In this document: positions 38,308-48,147 of the stretch, one piece after another | How positions within the stretch are numbered: position 1 is the first letter of the stretch | Layout of the letters: each line of letters opens with the position of its first letter | Position numbers and translations under genes: made by a program | Source of the DNA: an uncultured Bacteroides sp. | GTDB taxonomy: Bacteria > Bacteroidota > Bacteroidia > Bacteroidales > Bacteroidaceae | DNA: 56,447 bases | Assembly (NCBI GenBank): GCA_947074345.1 | Contig: CAMTPH010000005.1 | Coordinates: forward strand, 1 to 56,447 | Reading direction: 5' to 3' | Notes under the pieces: model-generated | What the model saw: the letters and a program-made list of their open reading frames with translations, nothing else | Databases searched by the model: none | Told to the model about the DNA's origin: nothing

Positions 38308-39468
38308 ATGCATTCAATACGTTTTATTGCTTTATTGATCCTCTTTTTGTCCTGTCAGATGCTTTGTGCACAACAGCAAAGCAATAAAACGTATGAATTT
38401 GAAAAAGATTATCCCACTTTTCTAGACCAGATAAAAGCTGAATTAAATTATCCGTTAGCTTGGGGTAATAGTTCAGAAACAGATTTTGGTAAGTGGAAAA
38501 ATCAAACTCGCCAAGTAGTGTTTGATGCGATGTTAACACCACCAGCTAAATCCGACGAATATGATTTAGAAGTTGTGGCTACACAACAAAGAGAAGGTTA
38601 TCAAGCTCGAAAAATACTATTCAACTTAACCGATTACTCACGCGTTCCTGCTTATTTACTTGTTCCTGAAGGCGAAGGCCCTTTTCCGGCAATAGTTATG
38701 TTGCACGATCATGGTGCACATTTTACAATCGGCAAAGAAAAAGTTATTCGTCCTTTTGATGTTGACTCTATTATTAATAATGATTCTAAAGGATGGGTTG
38801 AAAAGTGTTATGACAATCAATATCCAGGAGATTATTTAGCTTCACAAGGATATATCGTTTTAGCTTTTGATGCTTTATTTTGGGGAGAACGTGGTCGCAA
38901 GGAAGGTGCTCGTTATGAAAGTCAACAAGCCGTATCTTGTGTATTTGAAATGTTAGGTCGTAGTTGGAGTGGTTTTATGACTTACGAAGATATTTATGCA
39001 ACAGATTTCTTGGCAACATTGCCCGAAGTCGATTCAGATAATATAGGTTGCATGGGTTTTTCTATGGGTGCTTATCGTTCATGGATGTTAGCTGCATTAT
39101 CTGATAAAATAAAAGCGGGCGCTTCAGTATGTTGGATGACGACCACCGAACATCAACTTTCTTCACAAAGTGGTCGTGCAAAAGGCGATTCAAATTATGC
39201 AAATGTATTACCAGGATTACGTCAATATTTAGATTATCCTCATATTGCTTCACTTGCTAGTCCAAAGCCTATGTTATTTTTCAATGGTATTACTGATAAG
39301 CTTTTCCCTATTGAAGCAGTGAATGAAGCATACCATACCATGCGTTCTGTATGGGAAAGCCAATCTTCATCAGACCAGTTAGTTACCAAATTATGGGAAG
39401 CACCACACATTTGCAATAAAAGTATGCAAGAAGAAATTATCCAATTCTTTAGAGATGCATTAAAATAA
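38308..39468 (+). CDS. Secreted alpha/beta hydrolase (dienelactone hydrolase/acetyl-esterase type)
   Basis: Signal peptide; GCMGFSMGAYRSWMLAAL nucleophile elbow; in pectin esterase locus. Confidence 0.82.
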   Translation: MHSIRFIALLILFLSCQMLCAQQQSNKTYEFEKDYPTFLDQIKAELNYPLAWGNSSETDFGKWKNQTRQVVFDAMLTPPAKSDEYDLEVVATQQREGYQARKILFNLTDYSRVPAYLLVPEGEGPFPAIVMLHDHGAHFTIGKEKVIRPFDVDSIINNDSKGWVEKCYDNQYPGDYLASQGYIVLAFDALFWGERGRKEGARYESQQAVSCVFEMLGRSWSGFMTYEDIYATDFLATLPEVDSDNIGCMGFSMGAYRSWMLAALSDKIKAGASVCWMTTTEHQLSSQSGRAKGDSNYANVLPGLRQYLDYPHIASLASPKPMLFFNGITDKLFPIEAVNEAYHTMRSVWESQSSSDQLVTKLWEAPHICNKSMQEEIIQFFRDALK

Positions 39469-39488
39469 ATCTCTAATCTTATTCTTCC

Positions 39489-39518
39489 TTATTGTATATC
39501 ATATATTTATACAATAAG
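39489..39518 (+). terminator. Hairpin after hydrolase gene
   Basis: TTATTGTATA...TATACAATAA. Confidence 0.45.
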
Positions 39519-39677
39519 ATTGGTTATTCATTATCATTTTTATTCTTCTTTTTGTTAGTCAATATTGTTGACAAAAACAATCCTTTTATTAGTTTCATCT
39601 TACTTAAAACATTACTAAAAGGCTCTTAAGTACTTGTAAAATAAGGCCAAACATATAGATGTCAAACGTTAAATTAG

Positions 39678-39686
39678 TATCTTTGC
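39678..39686 (+). promoter_or_regulatory. -7 promoter box TATCTTTGC of HTCS gene
   Basis: TAnnTTTGC consensus; 3 nt from ATG 39690 and 21 nt from ATG 39708. Confidence 0.65.
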
Positions 39687-39689
39687 CTC

Positions 39690-42600
39690 ATGAAATTTCA
39701 CAATGTCATGAAAAAGGTCTTATATCTAATTATATTTTTAAATACATTTATAGGTTTAAAAGCCCATCAGGGTAGCTTTTTTACTCATTATTCATCTGAA
39801 GATGGTCTTTCACAAAACACTGTGATGAGCATGTTGCAAGATCATAAAGGCAATTTATGGTTCTCTACTTGGGATGGCATAAATCGTTTTAATGGATATG
39901 CGTTTAAAGCTTATAAAGCTGGACAAGGTAATGTTGTTAACTTGACCAACAACCGCGTTGATAGAATGGATGAAGATATCTATGGCTTTTTATGGCTTTT
40001 AACATACGATAATCGTGTTCACCGCTTTGATCCTCATGCTGAAACATTCATACAAGTACCGGCTATCGATAATCCCGGTTCAAACTATAATATTCGATTA
40101 ATAGAGACGCTTGCAAATGGCACAGTTTGGTTATTAACCGAGAATGACGGTGCTATTCGTGTTCTTACTTCTGAAAAAAATACCAATGATATAGATACCA
40201 AACATTATTCAGTGAAGACAGGTTTATTTCCTGCAACAAAAGTATATCAAGTGCATCTTGATAATGCAGGCAATGAATGGATGTTAACAGATAATGGTTT
40301 AGGTAGAATACCTGCTGGAAATAACTCTATCGTTTCTTATTTTGTTGAAACCAAAGAGAGATACTCTGATCCCAAACAAGCTTTTTATTCTATATATGAA
40401 GGGCCCAAAGAAATTTGGTTTGGCTCAGATAGAGGTCGTATTTGGAAATACCTAAAATCGGCTGATAGATTTGAGCTGTTAGAACTTCCTACAAAAGGAA
40501 GAATAAACTCTATTAATCCGATCAACGAAAATGAAATTGTCATTGCAACAGACATTGATGGTTTTTATACATATAGTTTAGCGGACAATAATTATACACA
40601 TTACTCATCATATGTATATAATAATCTTCCTTCTGAACCTATACTATCAACTTATGTAGATAACTATGGTGAAGTTTGGTTTGAACAAGAAATTCCCGGA
40701 ACTGTAGCGCACTTTAATCCATTTACTAAAACCATCAAAAAAGAACAATTGAAGGTTGAACCGACAGCAGCCGATCGTTCTCGTCCATCTTTTCATATTC
40801 ATGAAGATATAAACAATAAACTTTGGGTACATCCTTATGCCGGAGGGTTTTCTTTGTATGATAGAGAAAACGAAAAGTTGGTTCCGTTCTATAATGATTT
40901 AGGTAGCCCTAATTGGAAGTTTTCCAATAAAATACACTCTAGTTTTTCCGATAAACAAGGCAATCTATGGATTAGTACTCACTCTAAAGGATTAGAGAAA
41001 GTTACTTTCCGTAAGGTTCAGTTTAATATGTTTACTCCCGAAGAACATGATTATGAATCATTGGCTAACGAAGTTCGATCTATAATCGAAGACAAGAACA
41101 AAAATATCTGGGTTGGATTTAAAGATGGCAGATTAAGAGTTTATGATGCTAATCATAAATATTTAGGCGTACTGAATACACAGGGGCAAGTTTCTCATTC
41201 GGGAACTCCTATGAAAGGAACTGTTTATGCCTTAACTCAAGATAGCAAAGATAATATCTGGATAGCAACAAAAGGCGACGGTATCGTTTGTGCACAACCT
41301 CTTGATGATAACGGATTAAACTATAAATTGACTAGATATCGTTACAATAAGAATGATATGTATAGTTTAAGTAGTGACAATGTTTATTCGATATACGAAG
41401 ATCATAATGGTCGTATCTGGATTGCTACTTTTGCAAATGGCATTAATTATGTCTCAAAAGATGCAGATGGACAAACTATCTTTGTTAATCACAGAAATAA
41501 CTTAAAAGGCTACCCAATAGACCAATGCTATAAAACTCGTTATATCACTTCTGATAATAACGGTAGTTTGTGGGTAGGCACAACAGCTGGTGCAGTAGCG
41601 TTTGACGAAAACTTCTCTACTCCCGAATCTATCGACTTTAAACTATATCAACGTGTTGCCGATGATGTAAATAGTTTGAGTAATAATGATGTGCATTGGA
41701 TTATTCCAACAAAAAGAAATGAATTATACTTTGCTACTTTTGGTGGTGGATTAAATAAGCTTGTTTCAATAGATGCTTATGGAAAAGCTATTTTCAAATC
41801 ATATACTGTAGAAGATGGTTTACCTTCAGATATACTCCTATCTATTCGCGAAGATGAAAAAAATAATCTTTGGATTAGTACCGAGAATGGTATCAGTAAG
41901 TTTGTACCCGAGATTGATCGTTTTGAAAATTATGATGATCGAAGCATAACTTTCAGAGTACGTTTTAGTGAGGCTGCTTCGGCAGTAACCTCCAATGGTG
42001 AGATGTTATTTGGAGCAAGTAATGGTATTTTCTCTTTCTATCCTGATTCAGTTAGCAAGAGTCGATTCGTTCCACCAATTGTACTTTCTAAATTAACCAT
42101 TGCCAATCAAGAAATAGTTCCTGGAGAAAACTCCATATTGAAAGTGGGTTTAGACGATACAGAAAAGCTAACCCTATCTCATAAGCAAAATATTATTGGT
42201 ATTAATTATGCTGCTCTCGATTATACTAATCCACAAAACGTACAATACGCTTACATTTTAGATGGATTTGAAAACGAGTGGACATTGGCCGATAAACAGC
42301 GTACGGCAATTTATACGAACCTTCCAAAAGGTGATTATACATTTAAAGTTCGCTCTACTAATAGCGATGGAGTGTGGGTAGACAATACACGTTTTCTTAA
42401 TATCACGGTATTACCTTCGTTTTGGGAAACTCCTTTTGCATACATACTTTATGTGCTGTTTGTATTAGCCATTATATTCTTGGCCGTTTACTTTCTATTT
42501 ATGATTTATAGATTGAAGCACGAAGTGTCTGTAGAGCAACAAGTGTCCGATATTAAACTTCGTTTCTTTACCAATATATCTCACGAATTGCGTACTCCTT

Positions 42601-44177
42601 TGACTCTTATTTCGGGGCCTGTAGAGCACGTTTTAAATCATACTGATTTGCCTGCAGATGCTAGAGAACAACTTGTTGTAGTAGAGCGTAACACTAATCG
42701 TATGCTACGTTTAGTAAATCAGATTCTTGATTTCCGTAAGATACAGAATAAGAAGATGAAGATGCAAGTTGAGCAAATTAGCTTAATTGATTTTATTCGT
42801 AAGGTGATGGGTAACTTTGAGTCTATAGCCGAAGAGCATGATATTGACTTTTTGCTAGAGACAGAGAAAGAAGAGCTTTACTTGTGGGCCGATTCTGATA
42901 AATTAGAAAAGATAATATTCAATCTTCTTTCTAATGCATTTAAGTATACCCCAAATGGAAAATCAATTCGTATCCTAGTTCGCGAAGATGAAAAAACAAT
43001 AAGTATTGCTGTACAAGATCAAGGCATTGGTATTGCCGAGAATCGTAGAAAATCGTTGTTTGTTCGTTTCGAAAATATGGTCGATAAAAACTTGTTTAAT
43101 TATTCACAAGCAAGTACAGGTATTGGTCTCTCATTGGTAAAAGAGTTAGTTGAAATGCATCATGCCACTATCAATGTTGATAGTAAATTAGGAGAGGGTA
43201 GTAATTTTGAAATAGACTTCTTAAAAGGAAAAGAACACTATAGTGATTCGGTTGAGTTTATATTGGATGATGCTACAACATTGCCCAATAGTATATCGCC
43301 AATTGCCGACGTAGTACCCGAAGATTTAGATATTTCATCTATAAATAGCACTTTACCAGAGGGCGCAAGCAAGCAGGTTATGCTTCTAGTTGAAGATAAC
43401 CAAGAGTTGCGTTCGTTTTTACGAACTGTATTTAGTTCGGTTTATCGCGTTATTGAGGCAAAAGATGGTATGGAAGGTTGGAGCAAAGCATTAAAGTTTG
43501 TACCCGACATTATTATCAGCGATGTGATGATGCCCGAAAAAGATGGTATCGAACTCGTTAAAGAATTGCGTGCAGATATGACAACCAGTCATATACCTAT
43601 TGTACTCCTAACAGCCAAAACATCTATCGAAACTAAAATCGAAGGTTTAGAGTATGGTGCTGATGATTATATAACAAAACCATTTAGTGCTACCTATCTT
43701 AAAGCCCGTGTAGAGAACTTGCTCGAACAACGTATGAAGTTGCAGAATCTCTTCCGTGATAATCTCCTTACTAATGGATTATCACCTCTAAAAGAAGAGA
43801 CTCAAGATGCTGAAGAGAAAGAGAAGTTGCCAGAGATGTCTCCTAATGATCGTCGCTTTATGGATAAACTGCTCGAGCTAATGGAAAAGAACTTAGACAA
43901 TGGCGATTTGGTAGTCGATGACTTGGTGCGCGAAGTGGCTGTTAGCCGTTCGGTCTTCTTCAAGAAATTGAAAACGATAACCGGTCTAGCACCTATTGAG
44001 TTTATTAAAGAGATGCGTATTAATAAAGCTGTTCAACTTATTGAGACAGGTGAATATAATATGACTCAAATATCATATATGGTTGGTATTAATGACCCAC
44101 GTTACTTTAGTAAATGCTTTAAGGCTAAAATGGGAATGACACCGACTGAATATAGAGATAATATAGGTAAGCGTTAA
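39690..44177 (+). CDS. Hybrid two-component system sensor/response regulator (HTCS), AraC-type output; true start may be 39708
   Basis: Reg_prop repeats, Y_Y_Y domain, FTNISHELRTPLTLI HisKA, HATPase, receiver (VEDNQELRSFL...SDVMMPEKDG), C-terminal AraC HTH. Confidence 0.95.
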   Translation: MKFHNVMKKVLYLIIFLNTFIGLKAHQGSFFTHYSSEDGLSQNTVMSMLQDHKGNLWFSTWDGINRFNGYAFKAYKAGQGNVVNLTNNRVDRMDEDIYGFLWLLTYDNRVHRFDPHAETFIQVPAIDNPGSNYNIRLIETLANGTVWLLTENDGAIRVLTSEKNTNDIDTKHYSVKTGLFPATKVYQVHLDNAGNEWMLTDNGLGRIPAGNNSIVSYFVETKERYSDPKQAFYSIYEGPKEIWFGSDRGRIWKYLKSADRFELLELPTKGRINSINPINENEIVIATDIDGFYTYSLADNNYTHYSSYVYNNLPSEPILSTYVDNYGEVWFEQEIPGTVAHFNPFTKTIKKEQLKVEPTAADRSRPSFHIHEDINNKLWVHPYAGGFSLYDRENEKLVPFYNDLGSPNWKFSNKIHSSFSDKQGNLWISTHSKGLEKVTFRKVQFNMFTPEEHDYESLANEVRSIIEDKNKNIWVGFKDGRLRVYDANHKYLGVLNTQGQVSHSGTPMKGTVYALTQDSKDNIWIATKGDGIVCAQPLDDNGLNYKLTRYRYNKNDMYSLSSDNVYSIYEDHNGRIWIATFANGINYVSKDADGQTIFVNHRNNLKGYPIDQCYKTRYITSDNNGSLWVGTTAGAVAFDENFSTPESIDFKLYQRVADDVNSLSNNDVHWIIPTKRNELYFATFGGGLNKLVSIDAYGKAIFKSYTVEDGLPSDILLSIREDEKNNLWISTENGISKFVPEIDRFENYDDRSITFRVRFSEAASAVTSNGEMLFGASNGIFSFYPDSVSKSRFVPPIVLSKLTIANQEIVPGENSILKVGLDDTEKLTLSHKQNIIGINYAALDYTNPQNVQYAYILDGFENEWTLADKQRTAIYTNLPKGDYTFKVRSTNSDGVWVDNTRFLNITVLPSFWETPFAYILYVLFVLAIIFLAVYFLFMIYRLKHEVSVEQQVSDIKLRFFTNISHELRTPLTLISGPVEHVLNHTDLPADAREQLVVVERNTNRMLRLVNQILDFRKIQNKKMKMQVEQISLIDFIRKVMGNFESIAEEHDIDFLLETEKEELYLWADSDKLEKIIFNLLSNAFKYTPNGKSIRILVREDEKTISIAVQDQGIGIAENRRKSLFVRFENMVDKNLFNYSQASTGIGLSLVKELVEMHHATINVDSKLGEGSNFEIDFLKGKEHYSDSVEFILDDATTLPNSISPIADVVPEDLDISSINSTLPEGASKQVMLLVEDNQELRSFLRTVFSSVYRVIEAKDGMEGWSKALKFVPDIIISDVMMPEKDGIELVKELRADMTTSHIPIVLLTAKTSIETKIEGLEYGADDYITKPFSATYLKARVENLLEQRMKLQNLFRDNLLTNGLSPLKEETQDAEEKEKLPEMSPNDRRFMDKLLELMEKNLDNGDLVVDDLVREVAVSRSVFFKKLKTITGLAPIEFIKEMRINKAVQLIETGEYNMTQISYMVGINDPRYFSKCFKAKMGMTPTEYRDNIGKR

Positions 44178-44189
44178 TATAAATTATAT

Positions 44190-45221
44190 ATGAGAAGTTT
44201 TGCTTCAGACAATAATTCAGGCGTTCATTCATTGGTGATGGATGCTATACAAGCAGCAAATAATAATCATGCTTTGGGTTACGGCGATGATCGCTGGACA
44301 CAAGAAGCAACAGAATATATAAAAGGCGCTTTCGGAAACGAATGCGAACCGTTGTTTGTTTTTAATGGAACAGGAAGTAATGTCATTGCTTTGCAACTTA
44401 TTACTCGTCCTTTCAATTCTATATTGTGTGCCGAAACAGCACATATTTATGTAGACGAATGTGGCTCTCCTGTAAAAATGACCGGTGCACAAATTCGTCC
44501 TATACAAACTGTAGATGGTAAGTTGACTCCCGAACTGATTAAACCTTATTTGCATGGTTTTGGCGATCAACATCATTCGCAGCCAGGTGCAATCTATCTT
44601 TCGCAATGCACCGAAATGGGAACTATTTATACCCGAGACGAATTGAAAGCGATTACACAATTGGCACATTCATATGGAATGTATGTGCATATGGATGGTG
44701 CTCGTATTGCAAATGCCTGTGCCACACTTTCATTGTCTTTGAAAGAGATGACTGTAGATTGCGGCATTGATGTATTGAGTTTTGGAGGAACCAAAAATGG
44801 GCTTATGATTGGCGAAAGTGTTATTACTCTAAACCCGGCTTTGTCTCAAAATGCTAAGTTTATTCGTAAGCAGTCTGCTCAATTGGCATCCAAAATGAGA
44901 TATCTATCTTGTCAGTTTACGGCATATCTTACAAATCAACTTTGGTTGCAAAACGCTACTCATGCCAATGAGATGGCTCAACGATTATATAACGGATTGA
45001 AAGAGTTTCCTTTTGTCAAGTTTACACAAAAAGTAGAGAGTAATCAGCTGTTCTTAACTATGCCTCGTACAATTATCGATGCAATGTTGCAGCACTATTT
45101 CTTCTATTTTTGGAATGAGGAGGCTAATGAAGTTAGATTGGTGACCTCTTTTGATACAACGGTCGAAGATGTTGATGCTTTTATTCGTTTATTAAAGAGC
45201 GAGAGCAATAATTTGTCTTAA
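44190..45221 (+). CDS. Threonine aldolase family PLP enzyme
   Basis: DNNSGVHSLVMDAI, HMDGARIANA, DVLSFGGTKNGLMIGE (PLP Lys). Confidence 0.9.
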   Translation: MRSFASDNNSGVHSLVMDAIQAANNNHALGYGDDRWTQEATEYIKGAFGNECEPLFVFNGTGSNVIALQLITRPFNSILCAETAHIYVDECGSPVKMTGAQIRPIQTVDGKLTPELIKPYLHGFGDQHHSQPGAIYLSQCTEMGTIYTRDELKAITQLAHSYGMYVHMDGARIANACATLSLSLKEMTVDCGIDVLSFGGTKNGLMIGESVITLNPALSQNAKFIRKQSAQLASKMRYLSCQFTAYLTNQLWLQNATHANEMAQRLYNGLKEFPFVKFTQKVESNQLFLTMPRTIIDAMLQHYFFYFWNEEANEVRLVTSFDTTVEDVDAFIRLLKSESNNLS

Positions 45222-45256
45222 ACCTGTTTGCTATTTCAATACAAATGTTCATATTT

Positions 45257-45288
45257 GTCGCTAAAGAATATTTAGCGACTTTTTTTTT
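45257..45288 (+). terminator. Rho-independent terminator
   Basis: GTCGCTAAA-gaata-TTTAGCGACTTTTTTTTT. Confidence 0.9.
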
Positions 45289-45318
45289 GAACGATGCAGT
45301 CGCTTTAATCATCTTCTA

Positions 45319-45999
45319 ATGAAAATTAAAATGAAAAGATCTATCATCATATTATTCGCTTTATTTGCAATATCAACTAGTTTTAAAGCCTTCTCACAAC
45401 AATTGGCAAAAGAGTTGTTTGTGAGTATGCCCGATTCATTATTGCCAACACTGACCGCCGTAAATCGTGCTGATTGTATTGATTTCCTTGAAAGTAATAT
45501 GAAAGCTCGTGTTGAAAATCGATTTGGTAAAACATCCGAAATGGTTGCTCTAGGTGATGATTATATTAAAATGGAGATGAGTCCCAATAGCACATGGCAA
45601 ATGAAGTTATTGCCAATCAACGATTCGACTCAAGTGATTAGTAGCATTACTACAGTTTGTGCTCCTATATGCGATAGTAATATTAAGTTCTATGATACAA
45701 AATGGAATGAATTACCGACAAAAAACTATATACCGGTAAAACCTACTATTGCCGACTTTGTTAATTTGCCCGATTCTGCCGCTACAGAAGAAATGAGAAA
45801 TGATATGATGGCTATCGATGTATTGTTAACTGAAGCACAATTTAATAAAGAGGATAATAATTTAGTTTTCAATTTTACGACTCCTCAATATATAGAAAAA
45901 GAAAAGGCAGAGAAACTAAAAACAGTTCTCCGCCCATCTATTATTTATTCTTGGAATAATAATCAATTACTTCCCTTGCAAGCAAGTGTCGATGAATGA
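45319..45999 (+). CDS. DUF3256-like secreted protein
   Basis: Signal peptide; LAKELFVSMPDSLLPTLTAVNRADCIDFLES pattern; family name from memory. Confidence 0.65.
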   Translation: MKIKMKRSIIILFALFAISTSFKAFSQQLAKELFVSMPDSLLPTLTAVNRADCIDFLESNMKARVENRFGKTSEMVALGDDYIKMEMSPNSTWQMKLLPINDSTQVISSITTVCAPICDSNIKFYDTKWNELPTKNYIPVKPTIADFVNLPDSAATEEMRNDMMAIDVLLTEAQFNKEDNNLVFNFTTPQYIEKEKAEKLKTVLRPSIIYSWNNNQLLPLQASVDE

Positions 46000-47055
46000 T
46001 TTCATCTCTTCAGTATGTTCTTCTACGCTTTGCAATAATTTAAACTGAGCCTTTGTACGTACCAAATTGTGCTCAGGATATTTAATCTTATAATAAGTAT
46101 CACCATTGATGTAATCTGCCAAGAATCTCACACATTGCATGTATGGGAATAGGGCCGCTGCGTATGATAAATTCTCTATTTCGATAGGAGTTAAGAATGT
46201 AGCGCCTTCTAAATAGCCTTTTGTAAAGGCTTTAAATATTTCCATGTTAAAAGATACGCGATCTAAATCTTTGTCGTCCTCATCGCCTGTATTGGCTCCT
46301 GTACGAAGAAAATCACCATAGTCAGAGAAGATATAACTTGGCATAACTGTATCTAGATCGATTACGCACAATACTTTTCCTTCTTCGTCGAACATCATAT
46401 TGTTTACTTTCGTATCGCAATGGCATACTCTTTTAGGAAGTTTTCCTTCGCGGAATAAACGTTCTGCTTTGCACATCTCGTCTGCACGCTTCTCTATTTC
46501 ATCAATATAGTATTTTACTTCATCCAATCGTCCTGCTGCATTGGCTGCAACAGCATCACGCAGTTGTTTCAATCTAAACTCCATGTTATGAAAGTCAGGA
46601 ATCGTTTCGCCTAATGTTTCAGGTATATCAGCAAGTTTCGATTGAAAATCGCCAAAAGCTTTACCTGCATAATATGAATATTCGGGGGTTACTGCTTCGT
46701 ATGTTTTAGCGCGTGGAATAAAAGTCATCATGCGCCAATAGTTATTGCCATCAAACCAATATGTTTTGCCATCGTTGCCTTCAATGAAATGCAATACTTT
46801 GCGATCAATATCATTTTCGCCTTGTTCTACGAGCTTTTTACGTATTTGTCTAGTTACAGCATCAATATTATTTTGAAGCATTTCTACGTCTTGAAAAATA
46901 GCGTGATTAATTCTTTGTAGAACATAGTCGGGCGTTGTAGTTTCGGTAGTAGTTACTTTGTACGTGTCATTGATTAATCCGGCGCCTAGAGGAGTGATTT
47001 CTTGTACGGTGCCTTCTGTTTTGAACTGAGAAACAATGTTCGATAAGTTTTTCAT
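45967..47055 (-). CDS. Phosphotransferase (APH/choline-kinase fold), N-acetylhexosamine 1-kinase-like
   Basis: ITPLGAGLINDTYKV, RVCHCDTKVNNMMFDEEGKVLCVIDLDTVMP. Confidence 0.85.
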   Translation of the reverse strand: MKNLSNIVSQFKTEGTVQEITPLGAGLINDTYKVTTTETTTPDYVLQRINHAIFQDVEMLQNNIDAVTRQIRKKLVEQGENDIDRKVLHFIEGNDGKTYWFDGNNYWRMMTFIPRAKTYEAVTPEYSYYAGKAFGDFQSKLADIPETLGETIPDFHNMEFRLKQLRDAVAANAAGRLDEVKYYIDEIEKRADEMCKAERLFREGKLPKRVCHCDTKVNNMMFDEEGKVLCVIDLDTVMPSYIFSDYGDFLRTGANTGDEDDKDLDRVSFNMEIFKAFTKGYLEGATFLTPIEIENLSYAAALFPYMQCVRFLADYINGDTYYKIKYPEHNLVRTKAQFKLLQSVEEHTEEMKSFIDTCLQGK

Positions 47056-47140
47056 GTAAGTGTTATATTAGAGTTTATTAAATAGTAGATTAATACCGGG
47101 GTACAAAAATAAAATTTTTTCTAATATATTCGGCATAAAA

Positions 47141-47172
47141 AAAAGAGAAACTGAATATTCAGTTTCTCTTTT
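47141..47172 (-). terminator. Terminator of tRNA transcript; 32-bp perfect palindrome
   Basis: AAAAGAGAAACTGAAT|ATTCAGTTTCTCTTTT followed on minus strand by a T-run. Confidence 0.85.
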
Positions 47173-47179
47173 CTTGAGA

Positions 47180-47251
47180 GCGGAAGACGGGGCTCAAACC
47201 CGCGACCCTCAGCTTGGAAGGCTAATGCTCTATCAACTGAGCTACTTCCGC
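47180..47251 (-). tRNA. tRNA-Gly (anticodon TCC)
   Basis: GCGGAAGTAGCTCAGTTGATAGAGCATTAGCCTTCCAAGCTGAGGGTCGCGGGTTTGAGCCCCGTCTTCCGC, cloverleaf intact, CCA not encoded. Confidence 0.97.
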
Positions 47252-47260
47252 AAATTTTGT

Positions 47261-47342
47261 GGGCAAAGATGGATTCGAACCACCGAAGTCGAAAGACAAC
47301 TGAGTTACAGTCAGTCCCATTTGGCCACTCTGGTATTTGCCC
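47261..47342 (-). tRNA. tRNA-Tyr (anticodon GTA)
   Basis: GGGCAAATACCAGAGTGGCCAAATGGGACTGACTGTAACTCAGTTGTCTTTCGACTTCGGTGGTTCGAATCCATCTTTGCCC, long variable arm. Confidence 0.97.
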
Positions 47343-47391
47343 TTTTTGCTTTTGAGATAGTTTGTTTCTCAATTGCGATGCAAAGGTACGA

Positions 47392-47886
47392 TTATTTATT
47401 TAAACTCCAAATAAAATCGATCATTTTTATTGCAGTAATTGCACATTCATCCCCTTTGTTACCGAGCTTTCCGCCGCATCTGTCCTCTGCTTGCTCCATT
47501 GTATTGGTAGTAATTAATCCGTAAATAACTGGTACATCGCCAATTGCGTTTAAATGTGCTACGCCTTGAGTAGTTCCCATGCAAACATAATCAAAATGTG
47601 GTGTATCTCCTTTTACTACGCAACCAATTATAATAATTGCATCAACATCGCAACTTTCTATCATTTGATTAGCGCCAAAAACTAATTCGAAACTTCCGGG
47701 AACAGTTTTCACGAGAATATTTTCTTGTTTAGCACCATGTTTTTCTAAAGTAGTTACGGCTCCTTCTAAAAGTTTTCCAGTGATGTTGCTGTTCCATTCA
47801 GATACAACGATACCAAATTTCATTTCTTCTGCGTTAGGTACAGAATTAAAATCATAGTCCGATAAATTGTGATAAGCTGTTGCCAT
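47392..47886 (-). CDS. ribH: 6,7-dimethyl-8-ribityllumazine synthase
   Basis: [46 protein letters not shown]. Confidence 0.97.
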   Translation of the reverse strand: MATAYHNLSDYDFNSVPNAEEMKFGIVVSEWNSNITGKLLEGAVTTLEKHGAKQENILVKTVPGSFELVFGANQMIESCDVDAIIIIGCVVKGDTPHFDYVCMGTTQGVAHLNAIGDVPVIYGLITTNTMEQAEDRCGGKLGNKGDECAITAIKMIDFIWSLNK

Positions 47887-47957
47887 ATATTTTATATATT
47901 AAATTATTTGTTTGCCAAATAAACTCCGTTTGGCTCGGTTTTGTTTAGATTAAAAAA

Positions 47958-47977
47958 GCCAATTATGAATAATTGGC
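47958..47977 (-). terminator. Hairpin followed by T-run on the minus strand
   Basis: Minus strand GCCAATTAT-tc-ATAATTGGCTTTTTT. Confidence 0.6.
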
Positions 47978-47979
47978 GT

Positions 47980-48043
47980 GATAACTGTTAACAGTTATCG
48001 TGTTGGTTGTATAGGTTTAGCTCGATAATAGTTAACAGTTATC
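47980..48043. repeat. Two copies of a 20-bp palindrome (GATAACTGTTAACAGTTATC)
   Basis: Perfect copy 47980-47999; degenerate copy GATAATAGTTAACAGTTATC 48024-48043. Confidence 0.8.
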
Positions 48044-48070
48044 AACTCATTATTGAGATACCTTCTCATA

Positions 48071-48128
48071 AATAAAGCGAGTGAAAGACGCTGCCTATTA
48101 AAGAACAGTGTTTTTCACTCGCTTTATT
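48071..48128. terminator. Bidirectional-type terminator downstream of TPR gene
   Basis: AATAAAGCGAGTGAAA...TTTCACTCGCTTTATT perfect 16-bp arms. Confidence 0.85.
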
Positions 48129-48147
48129 ATTATTCCACTTACAGCAA

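Noticed and set aside
44229-44669. 146-aa antisense ORF in the threonine aldolase gene
   Set aside because: Longest antisense ORF but Cys/aromatic-rich with no domain signature; frame-complement artefact of a conserved gene.
47121-47524. ORFs 47121-47372 (-) and 47174-47524 (+) in the ORF track
   Set aside because: They overlay tRNA-Tyr and tRNA-Gly and a terminator; the translated text is a byproduct of tRNA sequence.
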